This document shows, in pieces, positions 12,054 to 24,430 of a DNA stretch of 64,000 nt (its first letter is position 1; each line of letters begins with the position of its first letter). A program made the translations under genes and the position numbers. The DNA is from Scatophagus argus. Taxonomy: Eukaryota > Chordata > Actinopteri > Scatophagidae. The notes below the pieces were generated by a model. It was not told the origin of the DNA. It saw only the letters and a program-made list of their open reading frames with translations, and did no database searches. The stretch is from positions 4,541,019-4,605,018 of the forward strand of contig NC_058504.1 of assembly GCF_020382885.2 (NCBI RefSeq), written 5' to 3'.

Positions 12054-15000
12054 CTAGACAGGAAAGTAGAAGTCTTTCGTCAACATCGACACGATGCAGG
12101 GGATCTGCTTCTTGCCATCAAACCCAGGCAGAGAGGAGGAAGACTCGAAGTACAGCGCCACCTTGTGGTTGACTCGAGTCATGATTTGCATGAGCTCCAG
12201 TTCTCTGTGGTAACGCAGCAGCATCTCGCACAACGACTGCATGAACCAGGAGCCTTTGGATGTGTTTCTCCACGAGTAGTAGCCTGCAGGACAATTTACT
12301 GGGTTAAAGCTCTGACGAAAAGGTGCGCACAGTGACGGGGCGCATCACCATTTCACTATGAACAAACAATCTGAATATCAGATTCCCATTCGAATACCCA
12401 GCTGACATTTAATGACCACAGTGCAGCACTGTGAAAGGGCGGAGATCTTAACAGAACAAGAAGGTTACTGTTATTATTATATTAGGAAGTTACCTGGAGC
12501 AGTGGAATAAGCATACAGGAAATCTGCCTCCGTAGGAATCCTCTCTGATGTTTGTTCGTCTACACTGTCGACCTCGATGAAGGCTCCATCGTCCAGCTGC
12601 ATGCCACGGCATGCCTAAAAAGCATCACACAGTAATATGTTATTTAAAAACAGACATTGTGCATATTTTCATAGATTTTTTTCCATCTTTTCTCAACATT
12701 TTCAGTATTTGCTTTTAATCTTTCTGATTTTGTCTTACTATATTTATGCACCAAAATACAAAGGAAATGTTTTATGTGAAAACCCACTTGGTAAGTCTGA
12801 CTGGGTCCTTTTGAAAACCTAGACCCGGTGTAACAAACCTCACACAACACAACAAGCACATACAAGCACAGCCATAGCCAGGATTTTGGAAATATCGAAG
12901 CCGTAAGTCTCCCCGTGTAGTTTTTTAAAAACTGTGTATTCATAATGATTGCAATGTTTTATTTAACACTTCAATTGTTTTTTTTTTTTAGTAATTTTAT
13001 TTTCCAAAGTCCTCAGCGATGGCTCACAACAAGCCTGTGCACAAGCATCCAAAGACACATACTGCACGTGATGGCACAACACGAACGGGTTTGTGTCTGC
13101 TATGACAAGCGTCCGCATGTGGTAACGTGGGTATACTGAACTGACCTGTATGAAGAAGAGCTTCGGTTTCCCCAACAGACTCTTGCAGTGACGTCCTTTG
13201 AAGCACTTTGTCAGGTTTTCAAACTTTTCTGGGCCATCAGTTCCATATATCAAGCCCTCGTCTCCATGACTTAGCAACACACACGCAAACGACGCGCGAT
13301 CACTATGGTCCTCCTGGGACACTGGAGACAGCAGGACAAGGCAATAAGACATCACAAGTCTAGATGCACTTTCTTTTCTCATTATAACTGTTGGCCAACA
13401 CAATATCTTGAGAATAATGATGATATTTAAAGAGCAACTAAACCACAGAGTCGGGACTTAACATCCGCTATTCATGAAATTAAAAAAAAATGCGTCTGGA
13501 AGGTGGAAGTATCAATGTGGGCCGGTGGGCGCCGGCTGCAGCGGGCGATCAGTGGTGTCTGTGCAGCCAAGAAAGCAACAGCTTTGACCCATCTTGCCAC
13601 CAGCTAATGAATACTAAAACTAACTGATGCTAAATGAAACAACTCTCTAAAACACACACACACCTGCAACCTCACAACTGCTTGGTGACGTCACCTGCCT
13701 CCAGCTCAGCCACTCACAGAACTCAGTCGCAATAGCCGGGTTTCACACAAAACGGAAAAGTCAAATACTTTCCACTAAAATGTCAAGATTTGGACCTGAA
13801 TCAATCAGTAACACTACTAAATACTTATATTGTATTTATATATTGATTTTATACATAAAAAAGTGCTTCAGGGGTTTAGTTACTCTTTAAGTATGCTGCA
13901 GTTTCAGTTCCCACAATGCAGGAACCTATAGGTCTGGCATGGGAAACGACTTCACAGAATCCAAACAGTATCCTGACCCTAAACCCCATTAAAGCTGTGA
14001 GCATGTTTGAGAGACACTCACACTCTGTCATCTGGTGGTAATGCAGCAAAGGTCACATGATACTTGATTATTGGGTACCATTTAAATGTAGCATTAATAT
14101 GACCATAAACAACCTAATGAATGAAAAACTGTAGTTTTTATTACCATTTAACATCAGTTGTGTCATCTCTTTCATGGTCAGATCATTGAAAATTCTAATC
14201 TTGTATCCCAGAGCAGTGAAGGTCTTCACAGCGAGAGCAGCATCGGCATCTGTCCCAGTACGAGAACTCATCTCTGCAGACACACAAAAAACACAAAAGA
14301 AACGCAGTTGACTTTCAGTGTGAGCACCTACAAGACAGTCCAAGGCTTACTTGGACTCAAGCGCTTGCTCTAAAACTGAATGCAACACAAACTGAACTGA
14401 CACTTCCTGCTTGTGAAACTTTACACAGTGTGATGGAAATTTCGCATGCTTTGTAGTAACAATGACATAATGTTTACTTTTACTTCATACTTAATGTAGT
14501 TAATCTGTAGCTTTAGTTGTGTAGTGTTATAGTGACCAAGAAATTACCTGGTGAACTGACTGTTATAGCATGTTTATAAATAACATCCTGGATAAAGCAG
14601 AGGGCAGGAAGAGATCTTCATCTCACAAGAGATAAACCTGAATTGGGGTACTAACAGTTATCGCATCCTGTCTGTTTTTCCTTCAACCTGTGCTCCACAG
14701 AACGCCACAGGAAGTCCTTCCTCCCTGTGGCTATCAAACTCTTCAATTCATCCCTTTTCCCCACATAGGACAATAATAATTTATCCTGCACTACAATTAA
14801 CACTTTAAGATTGTATCTGCACCTTATCCGTTCCATTCTACACCTTATCTGCCGTTATCTATGTCATGTATATTATTATATATATATATGTATTTTTTTA
14901 CAGTACTCAGTTATTTTTTACACTACCCTGTTATTTTATATTTTGTGTTGATTACTTGATACTTTTATTTGCCTCTTTGTATTGCAACCCTGGCACAACA

Positions 15001-15921
15001 ATTTCCTGTGGGATCAATAAAGTTCTTATCTTATTTTATCTTAATGTCTTTGAAGCTCCAAACAAAGAACCAGAGACACATCAGAAAGTATAAAATGAGA
15101 TGAAGTCTTCAACCAGTGGGGCACAACTCTGAACTGCTTGCTGCCGTGTGGTTCTGTGTGTTGCCTCCTCTATAGAGATTTAAACATTTTGGTGCATGCT
15201 ATGCTCCGGATTTGTTGTGTTTTCCTTTGCTTAACTCACTACAGGCAGAAATGAAATTGCCATAACAACAGCTTGTACTGGAGTTTTATTTTGTAGACCC
15301 AAGAGGATTTAGACAGCAGACTGCCAGTTTTCTGGTCTAACTGCAGTCCGCTTTGCATATGTGACACAGCTACACTGAAGGCTCTGTTATGTTCATATTC
15401 ACACACACGTTTATGTGTCACCATCAAAATCCTGAAACTGAAACAACTAAATGGAATTCGGCCACCATTCATTTTATCATATACACCTGTGCTTTTGACA
15501 TGTCACAGTGGTTACTCAGAAATTAATTTTAATCACACTCTTATCATCTGTAGACACACCACGTCTCCACTGGTGCAATCTGCTTGGACTTGTTTTACAC
15601 CTTGCCAATTATTGCATGATGCACTGACATATGAGAATAGCTACTAGCTATTTACAGAACATTTGTGCAAGTGGTCATAAAATGAAATCGACAGGCGTGT
15701 GTAACAGTGTGTGTGTGAAGACTTGTTGAATGGGCATATTTACGTGTCTTAGGATGGAAGTTCTTATTGTTGATAATCAGACAGATTCCAAGGCAGGGAT
15801 AGTCCATCTTGTAGCGGTAAGGGTCAGAGACTCCTTCTTTATGGCTGCTGCTGACGGAAGTAGACTCCTTTTGTTCTGTAGGTCCTGTGGGCCCTCTATA
15901 CCCAACAACACACTTTGACAT
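12054..15921 (-). CDS. casp3: Caspase-3, executioner cysteine protease
   Basis: Cytosolic effector protease that cleaves after DEVD-type aspartates in apoptosis. Coding exons: 15744-15921, 14145-14273, 13146-13321, 12494-12614, 12054-12283. They total 834 bp, 277 aa, the same length as human CASP3. With the ATG at 15919-15921, the catalytic residues fall at human numbers: His121 in LLSHGDEG and Cys163 in QACRG, with an intron exactly between Q and ACRG. The large/small subunit linker has IEVD followed by Ser (human IETD/S). [18 protein letters not shown] and [13 protein letters not shown] distinguish it from caspase-7 and caspase-6. The short prodomain lacks an obvious ESMD-like removal site. 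An upstream exon (16150-16235) holds another ATG out of phase with this frame. Position between irf2 and cenpu supports orthology. Which teleost copy (casp3a or casp3b) is undetermined. Confidence 0.93.
14650..15045 (+). repeat. Rex1/L2-like LINE 3' end remnant
   Basis: In a casp3 intron, plus strand. A short degenerate coding trace reads [12 protein letters not shown], like the C-terminus of fish Rex1/L2 reverse transcriptases. It is followed by an AT-rich segment and the characteristic tail TTTCCTGTGGGATCAATAAA with TCTTAT repeats. Only the last few hundred bases remain. Confidence 0.65.
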
Positions 15922-16149
15922 GATCTGAAACTAGAGGAACTTGAGGAGCAGCATCACACTTAAGCAGACTTTTTCAACACATTTTGACAGGTTAAAGGTA
16001 CATGTAACTTAACTTGAGAGGCTTGTTTAATGACAGTTTGTGCATTTGAGACGTGGCATGACTCTTGTGTTTGCGGTTTCACTCATGCCTGCAGTAAGGA
16101 CCTTATCTAATATCTGTGAGTAGTTAAACAGCCAGTGGATGATAATTAC

Positions 16150-16235
16150 CTCTTTGAGAAAAACTTAAAGTTATCCACTGCGTCCTCATTACTCTGCGGG
16201 TCACCATCACCTCGACACTCAGCCATCTTCCTGCA
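16150..16235 (-). other. casp3: casp3 upstream exon with out-of-phase ATG
   Basis: Bounded by a good acceptor (TCTGCAG before 16235) and donor (AAGAG|GTAATT at 16150). From ATG 16224-16226 it encodes MAECRGDGDPQ then NEDAVDNFKFFSKR, which resembles the acidic NEDSVD-type N-termini of executioner caspases. The exon ends in phase 2, whereas the next exon needs phase 0 to read the caspase domain. As spliced, this ATG would yield about 75 residues and stop. It is either an upstream ORF in the leader or an ancestral coding exon that lost frame. Confidence 0.6.
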
Positions 16236-17239
16236 GACATGATTGCATAAGAGGCAGTGATGTATGCGGTGGAAAAAAAAAACCAAACTTGTTTCCTCAG
16301 TTTCCTGGTATTCAGTACCTTGCAGTAGAAATGCAGGGTTCATTACTTGATTATTTCACACTTAGACTAGACTAGTGTTTGCACAGTCTTTGTTGGTATT
16401 CAGTTGATGTTTGAAGTATATTACTGTACAGTTATGCAGTTTTTCATGTGGTCTGGAACAAAACTCTTTATCTCTTTCAAAAGTAACAATGTATCTATAT
16501 CTGTAATGTAACTATAATCTGACTAATCATGGATATTTAAGGCTTTTTTTTTGTTTAAAACTCATCTCATAAACAACAATCTCAAGATGGATCTCTTAGA
16601 TTTGTTTTCCTTAAACAATGAAGTAAACAAAATAGTAACGCTCAGAGAGAGAAAAATTCCCCAGGCCAGTACAAGCTTTCCAGAAATAAGCAGGAAATAG
16701 TTTTGCCGAGTTAGGCCCCGTAAGTAAGCCAGACCCAACTGAAATGGTCAAACCCATTAATTAGTATTTGCTGTGAGTGTTTGGTGTAATTGTATTCTTT
16801 TAATCCTTATCTAATTTTATTTGCAGTCTTTCTTCAGGTTAGGTGGCCGACCTCCTCTTTGCTATAAACCACTGAGGGAAAACCTTATTTTATTTATTAG
16901 AACTTAGCTTGTTTTGCAGTCAGGTGGGTGGTTTGTCCACAGGTGTAATCAGCACGGTTTCATTTTCATATTCAAAACATTCACAGTTGAACTACTGATT
17001 GTGATTCCTTACAGGAAAGCACAAACTCTGACGAACTGAACTGGGGAATTTCTGTTAGTATATTCGATTCAAACGATTTGACACATGATGACAAAATGTA
17101 AAGCGGTTTTAATCCGCAATCCGACTTCAAATCAAACCAGCAAACCGTGATGATGTCAAACTGACCGCGAGAACCAAGGCTTCCTCTGCAGCTACTCACT
17201 TTGCCTTTGCTACTGTGAAGTTCATGAATGAATCTGAGG

Positions 17240-17303
17240 TGATATGTATAATATATATCTCTCTCTCACACACACACACATATATGTGATATTATACATA
17301 TCA
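17240..17303. repeat. Inverted repeat flanking a (CT)/(CA) microsatellite
   Basis: The arm TGATATGTATAATAT at 17240-17254 is perfectly complementary to 17289-17303. The 34-base loop is mostly TCTCTC and CACACA. It lies in the casp3 5' region and could form a hairpin or be a tiny MITE relic. Confidence 0.7.
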
Positions 17304-17909
17304 TAATTTATCTTTAGTGTATCACTGTAAGTCTTGTAAGGCCTTTCGGACGTAACTCATAGCGAAACTACAACAACTATTCCCCATTTTTTCAGCAAAG
17401 CGAACATCGATGTAAGAACGTTAATCTTTTCTGTGGAAGACAATGACGAGAATATTTTATTCAAAGCTTTGTTTACAAATAATGTCCCATTTTCACCTGA
17501 GTCACATATGTCTGTCAACAAGCTTCAACCGATGCAAAAACCGAGCAGCAAGCAACGTTACATTTCAACGTAAACGTATACATGAAATTTCCTACCTAAA
17601 AACGTGATCAGCGAATATACTGACTAAACTGACAGCAACAGAAACGTTGAAGTACATGTCATAACATACTAATAAGTCATTTTGGCCACCTGCATTATGC
17701 TTTAAACACGTAAGGGATTCACAAATGCCCGCCACTGCAGAACGACAACTGTAAACTTATTTGTCAGGTTGCTAAAAATGTAGTTAGTAAGACTGATTAA
17801 GACCACCGGTTTTACCAGTGCTGTGAAACCTACAGCCGACACAACAAAGTTATGCTTCTTCAAACTCTTTCGAACACATTAATAAAACGTTAAACCAAAA
17901 TGAACCTAC

Positions 17910-18060
17910 CGTTTTAGTAACACGGTTGAGTCATTAAAGGAAATGTCAAATTGTTGCTTAAAGTACAGGCCTGAAACTCTCAGCCAATCAGGATCGTTAC
18001 TCCCTGTATGGGCGGGACAGCAATGAAAAGTAGTGCACACCTTTCCCAAGGGGAGCAGTC
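17910..18060 (-). promoter_or_regulatory. casp3: casp3 leader exon 1 and promoter region
   Basis: The donor AAACG|GTAGGT at 17910 on minus suits a first noncoding exon. The upstream DNA to about 18.07 kb separates casp3 from the cenpu 3' end at about 18.28 kb. CCAAT (GATTGG on plus) and TATAAA-like motifs at about 18062-18075 are present, but their order is not clearly right for the minus strand. The start site is not resolved. Confidence 0.4.
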
Positions 18061-18281
18061 GATTGGCTTATAAAACGTTCAAGTCCGGTTACAACACATA
18101 TCTCGTGTGTGTTAGAATGTTAAAAGAATGTAGATGTAGATGTGACGGGAATGTGCACTTTTAATGCGTTTATGAAAATTACTTACCCTTCAAACCACAC
18201 ACTTCAAAACAGGATTTATATTTTAATGTAAGGAAAAACATGTTCAAAAAACCCAAAAAAACAGGCGTTATGTTTTTTGCA

Positions 18282-18287
18282 TTTATT
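18282..18287 (-). terminator. cenpu: cenpu polyadenylation signal
   Basis: AATAAA on minus, about 160 bases past the cenpu stop codon. Confidence 0.65.
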
Positions 18288-18446
18288 ATACATTTGGTGA
18301 GTATACACAATAAAGTATGAACCACAACATCCAATCCAAAATGTCAAGCAGCTTTCTGTATTAAGGACCGTATTAAGAATTTCCAGCAGCCTTAGCATTG
18401 CTTATAGTGGGCACTCTTGGACAACCTTTAATCTGTGTGAAGCACA

Positions 18447-21400
18447 TTATTTCAAAGTCTCAGTCTCCCTCAGTCTTTTTTCCAGTCTGTTATTGATATC
18501 TCTCAGCTGATGGTCTGTTGAATGAATATGCTTGGTTTCCCAGAGCAGAGCCGCCAGGCTGGATGCACCATACTGAAGGACAGGAGGAGAGAAAAGGAGT
18601 GGGTTAAAATGAGAGTTTCACTGAAACTCCTGAAAAGCATCAGCTTATCCTTGATACTTGACACAAATAATCAGGCAGTATTGAGGTCATTATTTCCATT
18701 ACTAACAATATCAGAGTGTGTGCGTGTGTGTACCGTCTCTTTCTCTTTGGGATGTTTGTGTCGGAAGCCCAAGTATTGTCTGTTGAGCTCGCTGATGTCA
18801 TGCAGGAAGGCCTGACTTTGTCTCAGATCAGCCAGTCTGAGTTCAAGTTCAGCTTTCTCCTTCTGCAGCAACCATTGCTGTTTCTCTGCCCTGACCAAAC
18901 ATGCACACACACACAGTCATTTTGAGTAGTTGAGTGTTTTTGTGTGTGTGAGTATGTAGCTGGCAACACCATGGATGTTTTTATGGCTAATTATTTTAAA
19001 AATGGATTCATTTTAGTTTACAGACACATAAAAAAACAGTAATTTGGTTTGTGGGAATAAAAAGTGACATTTTTGTGCCTTTGAATTGTCTCTCACCTCA
19101 TTAGCTCATATTTGGCATCCAGCAGTCTCTGTGTCTTTGTACGGATCAAAGAACCCACCTAACACACACAGACACACACATCATGCCATCAAGATCTTTT
19201 ATCCATAATAATATGGTGGTGCACTGGGTAGTGCTGGGGACCTAAGTGTTGGGGGGGTAGGGTTCGAGACCCTGTCCCTACACTTTTCTGCAATTTCAAT
19301 AAAGTATATCTATCTATCTATCTAATCTACAGCAATGCGAGAATTTCTGAGGCTGAATGGCAGGTAATGCAGACATTTGCTTATTACCTCTAAATCCCAA
19401 TGTAGTCAACGGGAATGAGATTAATAATTCAAGTGGTCATAAACCAAAGTATTGGACATATTGTAACCTGATTATGGCATTTGATAAAAGGTCAGAGGAC
19501 CGCCAAAGTTAGGATAATTCATTCTGAGGGCGATATAAATATCTGCACCCACTTTTATTACAATCCATCCCATAATTACTGAGACATTTCACTCAAAACC
19601 ACAGTAGTTACATTAGCAGAAGGGTCAAGGATCACCAAAGTCAGTGGGCATCATCCTCTGGTAATCACAAAGAACCTTACAAAATAAAATTGTTGTTGTG
19701 CTATTGAGATATCTCAGTGTGGATAAAAGCAGTAAACGGAACGACCAACAGTCCTCTCCCTTGAGGCAAGCTGCTAGCGTGGTGAAAAGGTGGTTGTTTA
19801 ATTACCTTCGCATTTTCTCTTTTCAGAGCCCTGATTTCCTTGTAAGAAGAGATCTGGAAGAGACACACCAAAGAACATACTATTTTCAAAGGTTTAACAA
19901 GTTTTATTTCTTTATATCAGTACATTCTGGATGGTCATATCCCAATTTAGATTAAAAACACCTCAAGCATATTAGCCTAAAAAAATTCTTGCTGTGTTAC
20001 AACATTTTCTAATTTTATGAACAAGGAAATGCTTTCACACTGATAAAGTGCCTGCATGGCGGCACTATAAATACATTTTAATAGTGAACAAAAATAAGTC
20101 TTAATTTTTAGATGCCTACCAAGACCAAAAACAACAACAACAGTTTGGTTGCTCTTTCGCTTCAGCTTGGTGTTAAAAATAAAACAGAGTTTGAAAGGTC
20201 TGACCTTCTCCAAGAGTTGCTCTTTCACATTGGAGGAGAAATAATAAATGGACTGTTTGACTGCTTTAGACTCCACAGATTCTCTGGAAAAATAAACATA
20301 CACACACAAAAAAATGAAACAAAATCTCTCAATGTAAGTAGTCATTTTGTGGTGGTGACATGATATGAAAGCGTAAGGCGACAGGCTACAGACATCAGCT
20401 AGAGGTGTTTGAGAAAAGTGACTGTTTGAATGTCCCTCATGACTTCATACACCAACTGATATGTCATCAATCGTAGCTGGATTCCACTTACATAAAAGTT
20501 TAGACATGTAACTTCGTATGTATTTATGTTCATTATCTAAATGTCTGCATCTGATGACCAGTTTGATTACAAAAAAGTCTTTCACCCAGATGAGAAGTCA
20601 CATGCCACTTATTTACCAGCTACTATGAATAAGTTGAACACAGGTGATGAGAGACTGGGGTTAAAGTTCTGCATGAAACCAGAAGCCAACATTGACTTAG
20701 TCTTTTTAGACTTATCACTACTTATAATAATAATACTAGTAAAATTGTTTTCAGGACAAAATCACAGTGTGGGTTAAAATGAACTCTTTCATAACGTTAA
20801 CCATGTGTTAGCAAGAGTTTCTGGTAATTACAGGGATGTGCTGAGGCGGCATGTCACTTCACTGTACAAGTCAATGGCGACATGCCTCAACAGCTGAAAG
20901 AGACAAAGGTGCATGTAGCATTGCTGGCAACAGACAGCTGGGTGCTAATGTCATCTGCCTAAAAAAAAATCTTCATATTTCTCAAACAGATGCTACTGGG
21001 CAAATACATTGGCTGAAATAAAGATTTATCTAAATGGAATCCAGATAACTTGATTGCATGGGGTGTAACTATAAATTAACATTCAATGATGATTAAGCAT
21101 TACTAAAATGTATCATTTGTACCCTTATTATGAAGTGTTTCTGTCTTGGTTTACCTGTACTGCTCACAAAAGTCCAGGAAAGCATCCAGCAGCACCTCTA
21201 ACTCTGTTCCTCCCTGACGACCACGTCTCTTTCTCCTCTGTTTATCGGTGTTGGTCTTTTCTGCTTTTGCAGATGCACTGCCTTCAGGTGGAAGAATTTG
21301 GTTTTAGTGTTTCAAGTTTAAAGAATAAACATAGTTGCAATCTTGTGAACAACAGCTTGCAGTCAAAAAATAAAACGACTGTGAAGCCTTAACAATATTT

Positions 21401-24346
21401 TCAAGATTTCCAAAACTCAGCAAGTGTTTACCTGTCCAAGAAATACTAAACCTACATAACCCCTTGTAAAACCACAGCTCATTGATTTTATGCTTTATTT
21501 TTTTGTACAGATTAAACAAACAAGATATAGTAAATTAATCTACAAGCTTCAGAGGTGGTGCTAGGCGGATTTTGTTAACTTTGGTTAGAGGCAGGCTAGC
21601 CATTTCCCTTTGTTTCCAGTGTTTATTGTCATTGTACATTGACATTGTCTCCTTGCTTCAGATTGCACTGACAGACAAGCCTGAACTGATAACATCCTCT
21701 TGGGCTCTTTTAACTTACCTGATGAAAGCTTTCTAGATTTTGCTGTGTCGGATGAAGACTGTCTTATTCTGTCCAAACTACGCACCTTGGCTTTCTTTGG
21801 ACTCGGGTTCTGAATAAATTACACAAAAAATGAATTCAAATACATGAAAAGTCCCAATCTCAGCCACACTCCTGTGGACGACTGATGTTAGTCCATACCC
21901 AACTGATGTCCTCGTCCACCACCTCCTCATCAGACGACAGAATGTACTTCCGTCCACGCTTTGTAGTGCCAGGGTCAGATTCCTCCTGAAAGAAGCAGAT
22001 GTACAGTTTCCATTGCTATTTTTTTCCCCATAGTTGCTTTCATTATGACCTTATTACTGCAACTGTTGTATATCATCATTCACTGCCTTACGTGTGAGAG
22101 AGAGTCACTGGACTTTCCACTTCCTGATTCACTCTCTGTCTTCTTTCCGTTCTTCATGTGCTGATTTTTCCTTTGCCTCAGCAGACGGAGACGAGTAAAG
22201 AAATTGATGAGACGATAGATCGGTACATCATTACACAAGAGAGACAAGAAAGTCCATGATAATGTATGGGCGTTCATGAACAATACATAAACACAGGGCT
22301 ATGCAACCAATGTCTTCACGCTGTTCTACCCGGACTTGGAACAAACTAATGACAAGCTATTGCACATGTTCATGGATGTATTTCATCACAACTCTGATAC
22401 TGGATGAATTACATTAGATTTGACATAGAGCAGTCATGTTGATGGATTATAATGCAAATTATTTTTTTCCATATCTACACATGTCACTTCATGAAGATAA
22501 CCTCTTCATGTGAGCTCACCTCACTGCAGACGTCCATCCAGCACTCTTTTCTTTTCTTTTCGGTTTCTTCACAACCAAATGTTTGAGTCTGCCAGCTGGT
22601 TGGGTGGCCTGCTGGTCTTCCTGGAGGATGGGACTTTGGTCTGACTCCTTCCTCTCCACATCCAACTTTGCTCTTTCTCCCTGAGGCGTTTTGTTCTTTT
22701 TCTTTGCTTCTCCTGCCTTCTCAAGGCTGTTCAATGCAGAGAAAACAGTTGGAGTCCACTGAGACCACCAGCAACAAGCTGAATCCACATCATAATATAG
22801 TGGTATCAGTTTGGAAAGTAACGATAGCAAACAAACTCTTTCGACCTTACCTGGCTTGGACTTTGCCTGTCTTTAACTTTCTTCTCCTCTTCTTCTTTTC
22901 CTCCTCTTCCTCATCCCTCTCGGTCTCCTTCCTCTTTACAGCGCTGCCACGCTGTTTAACAGCAGTCTTCAACGTCTGAGGAATGTCCGTCCTCCCAGCT
23001 TTTTCTTTGTTCGCTGGTCCGTCTTCTAACTGATTTAGATCTTCCTCCATGGCGGTACTATGCAGAGGGTTACCTGGGCAGCAGAAGAGTTTGTTCATCG
23101 GCACAAGACTGGTGGTTTGACAGGCTCTGAAAACATCACGACCCATATAAACAATACATAAAAATCTGAAATCAGCCTGAGCAAGTGCTGATAGTAAAAA
23201 TAATGTTGATTGAACTTACTTGTCACAGTTGTGACAGAAGATTAGGAATTTAATAAAAATAAAAAGTACAGTTCATTATCAATAAACTTGTAATGGTATC
23301 ATGGTAATTTATTGATTTAATTACATCTAAGAAATAGTTCTACACTCCATTTGTAAAATATAGTTTATCAGAGATTGTGTGTGTTTGAAGTCAGTTTCAT
23401 TATTTTTCCAACATTTGCATTTGAATAGTCTTGGGGACTGTTTAATACTTGTGGAGACAAAATGACACTGATATGGGTAAAGACAAAGCAGTAAAGTATG
23501 GAGGCTCACCATAATTAAGCTGTAGTCCCTCCAGAAAACTAACTTTCTCTATGGCAGACAGATCGGGAGAATCCACATTATCTAGAGATGAATCTTTCTG
23601 GATGTGAACACAACAGACAATAATAAAATCCCAATTCAATATTTTACAGTCAATCAAGCTTGCTTCACGGTAAGGTGTGGCAACACAGGACTAACTCACT
23701 GGATTCTCATCTTGTGGCACTTTGAGCACTTTGGCTCTTCTGCCCTTTTTGGCACTGTGAAAACAAAGAGGACAGCGGCAGTGTTAATATTTAACTCCAA
23801 TAAAATAAATTCATTAACTGGTGGCCCCAGATCTCACAGGGAGTTGTTATTTCCTTAGCTGTTACGTGGCTAAACCTCCAACTTTCATTCACTAATTTAA
23901 CACATTAATGTTCACTGCAAAGTTACAAATGTGACAGAGTACTTTTTGGAGTTGTTAATCGCTCTTATAAGATTTGGTATGCTTAAGTTACATCACCAAA
24001 CAACACAAATCCCTTATTTACCAAGCTAGTCTGACATCTTATCTCTCGCACATCTTTCAGCTCTACATCTGTAACAGTATCTAGTTTACAATTACATGGC
24101 GGTTGCCAACAGCACAAAACAGTTTTGTGAAGTTGTAACTTAACTAGTATACGTGACACTAGCAGCACAAGAGCTTATTTTATTTTATTTTTTACCGATT
24201 TCTCAGGCTAACGTTAAGATAAACGTTAACATTTTCGTGCAGACAAGCAACGTTAGATTTTAAAATGAAATTAGTGACCTTACAGATATGAGTGCAAAAC
24301 TTGGTTAGATTAGATTATGATTTATAAATGATATTACCCACCTCAT
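18447..24346 (-). CDS. cenpu: Centromere protein U (CENP-U/MLF1IP), 14 coding exons
   Basis: Subunit of the CENP-O/P/Q/R/U part of the constitutive centromere-associated network, at the inner kinetochore in the nucleus. Exons: 24342-24346, 23700-23754, 23510-23597, 22851-23073, 22520-22726, 22092-22176, 21899-21985, 21719-21809, 21155-21281, 20205-20283, 19806-19853, 19097-19158, 18734-18890, 18447-18572. They total 1440 bp, 479 aa, with phases all consistent (human about 418 aa). Conserved marks are NPLHSTAMEED (human PPLHSTA) near residue 50, several Lys/Arg- and Glu-rich segments (residues about 75-320), a coiled-coil C-terminal third (LLQKEKAELELRLADLRQSQ) and a C-terminus with YGASSLAALL and DHQLRDINNRLEKRL (human SSLPALL, SHLRNINHQLEKLL). 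The first coding exon carries only ATG plus two bases. Placement between casp3 and acsl1 matches human 4q35. Confidence 0.92.
19208..19325 (+). repeat. tRNA-derived SINE fragment
   Basis: In a cenpu intron. GGTGCACTGGGTAG resembles a pol III A-box region, GGTTCGAGACC matches the B-box consensus GGTTCGANNCC, and the element ends in an AATAAAG plus (TATC)n tail. It is short and old. Confidence 0.55.
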
Positions 24347-24430
24347 TAGGAAAAAATTGTAGCTTGTAAATCTGTTTTGTAAACACTCGGGATTTCGAAC
24401 AGAAAACCGCTTCCCGCTAACGCTTCAGTT
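24342..24430 (-). promoter_or_regulatory. cenpu: cenpu first exon and core promoter
   Basis: The first exon holds ATG AG before the donor GTGGGT at 24340-24341. Upstream to about 24.43 kb is a short, less AT-rich segment with CG dinucleotides, beyond which DNA becomes very AT-rich. The start site is inferred, not visible. Confidence 0.45.
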
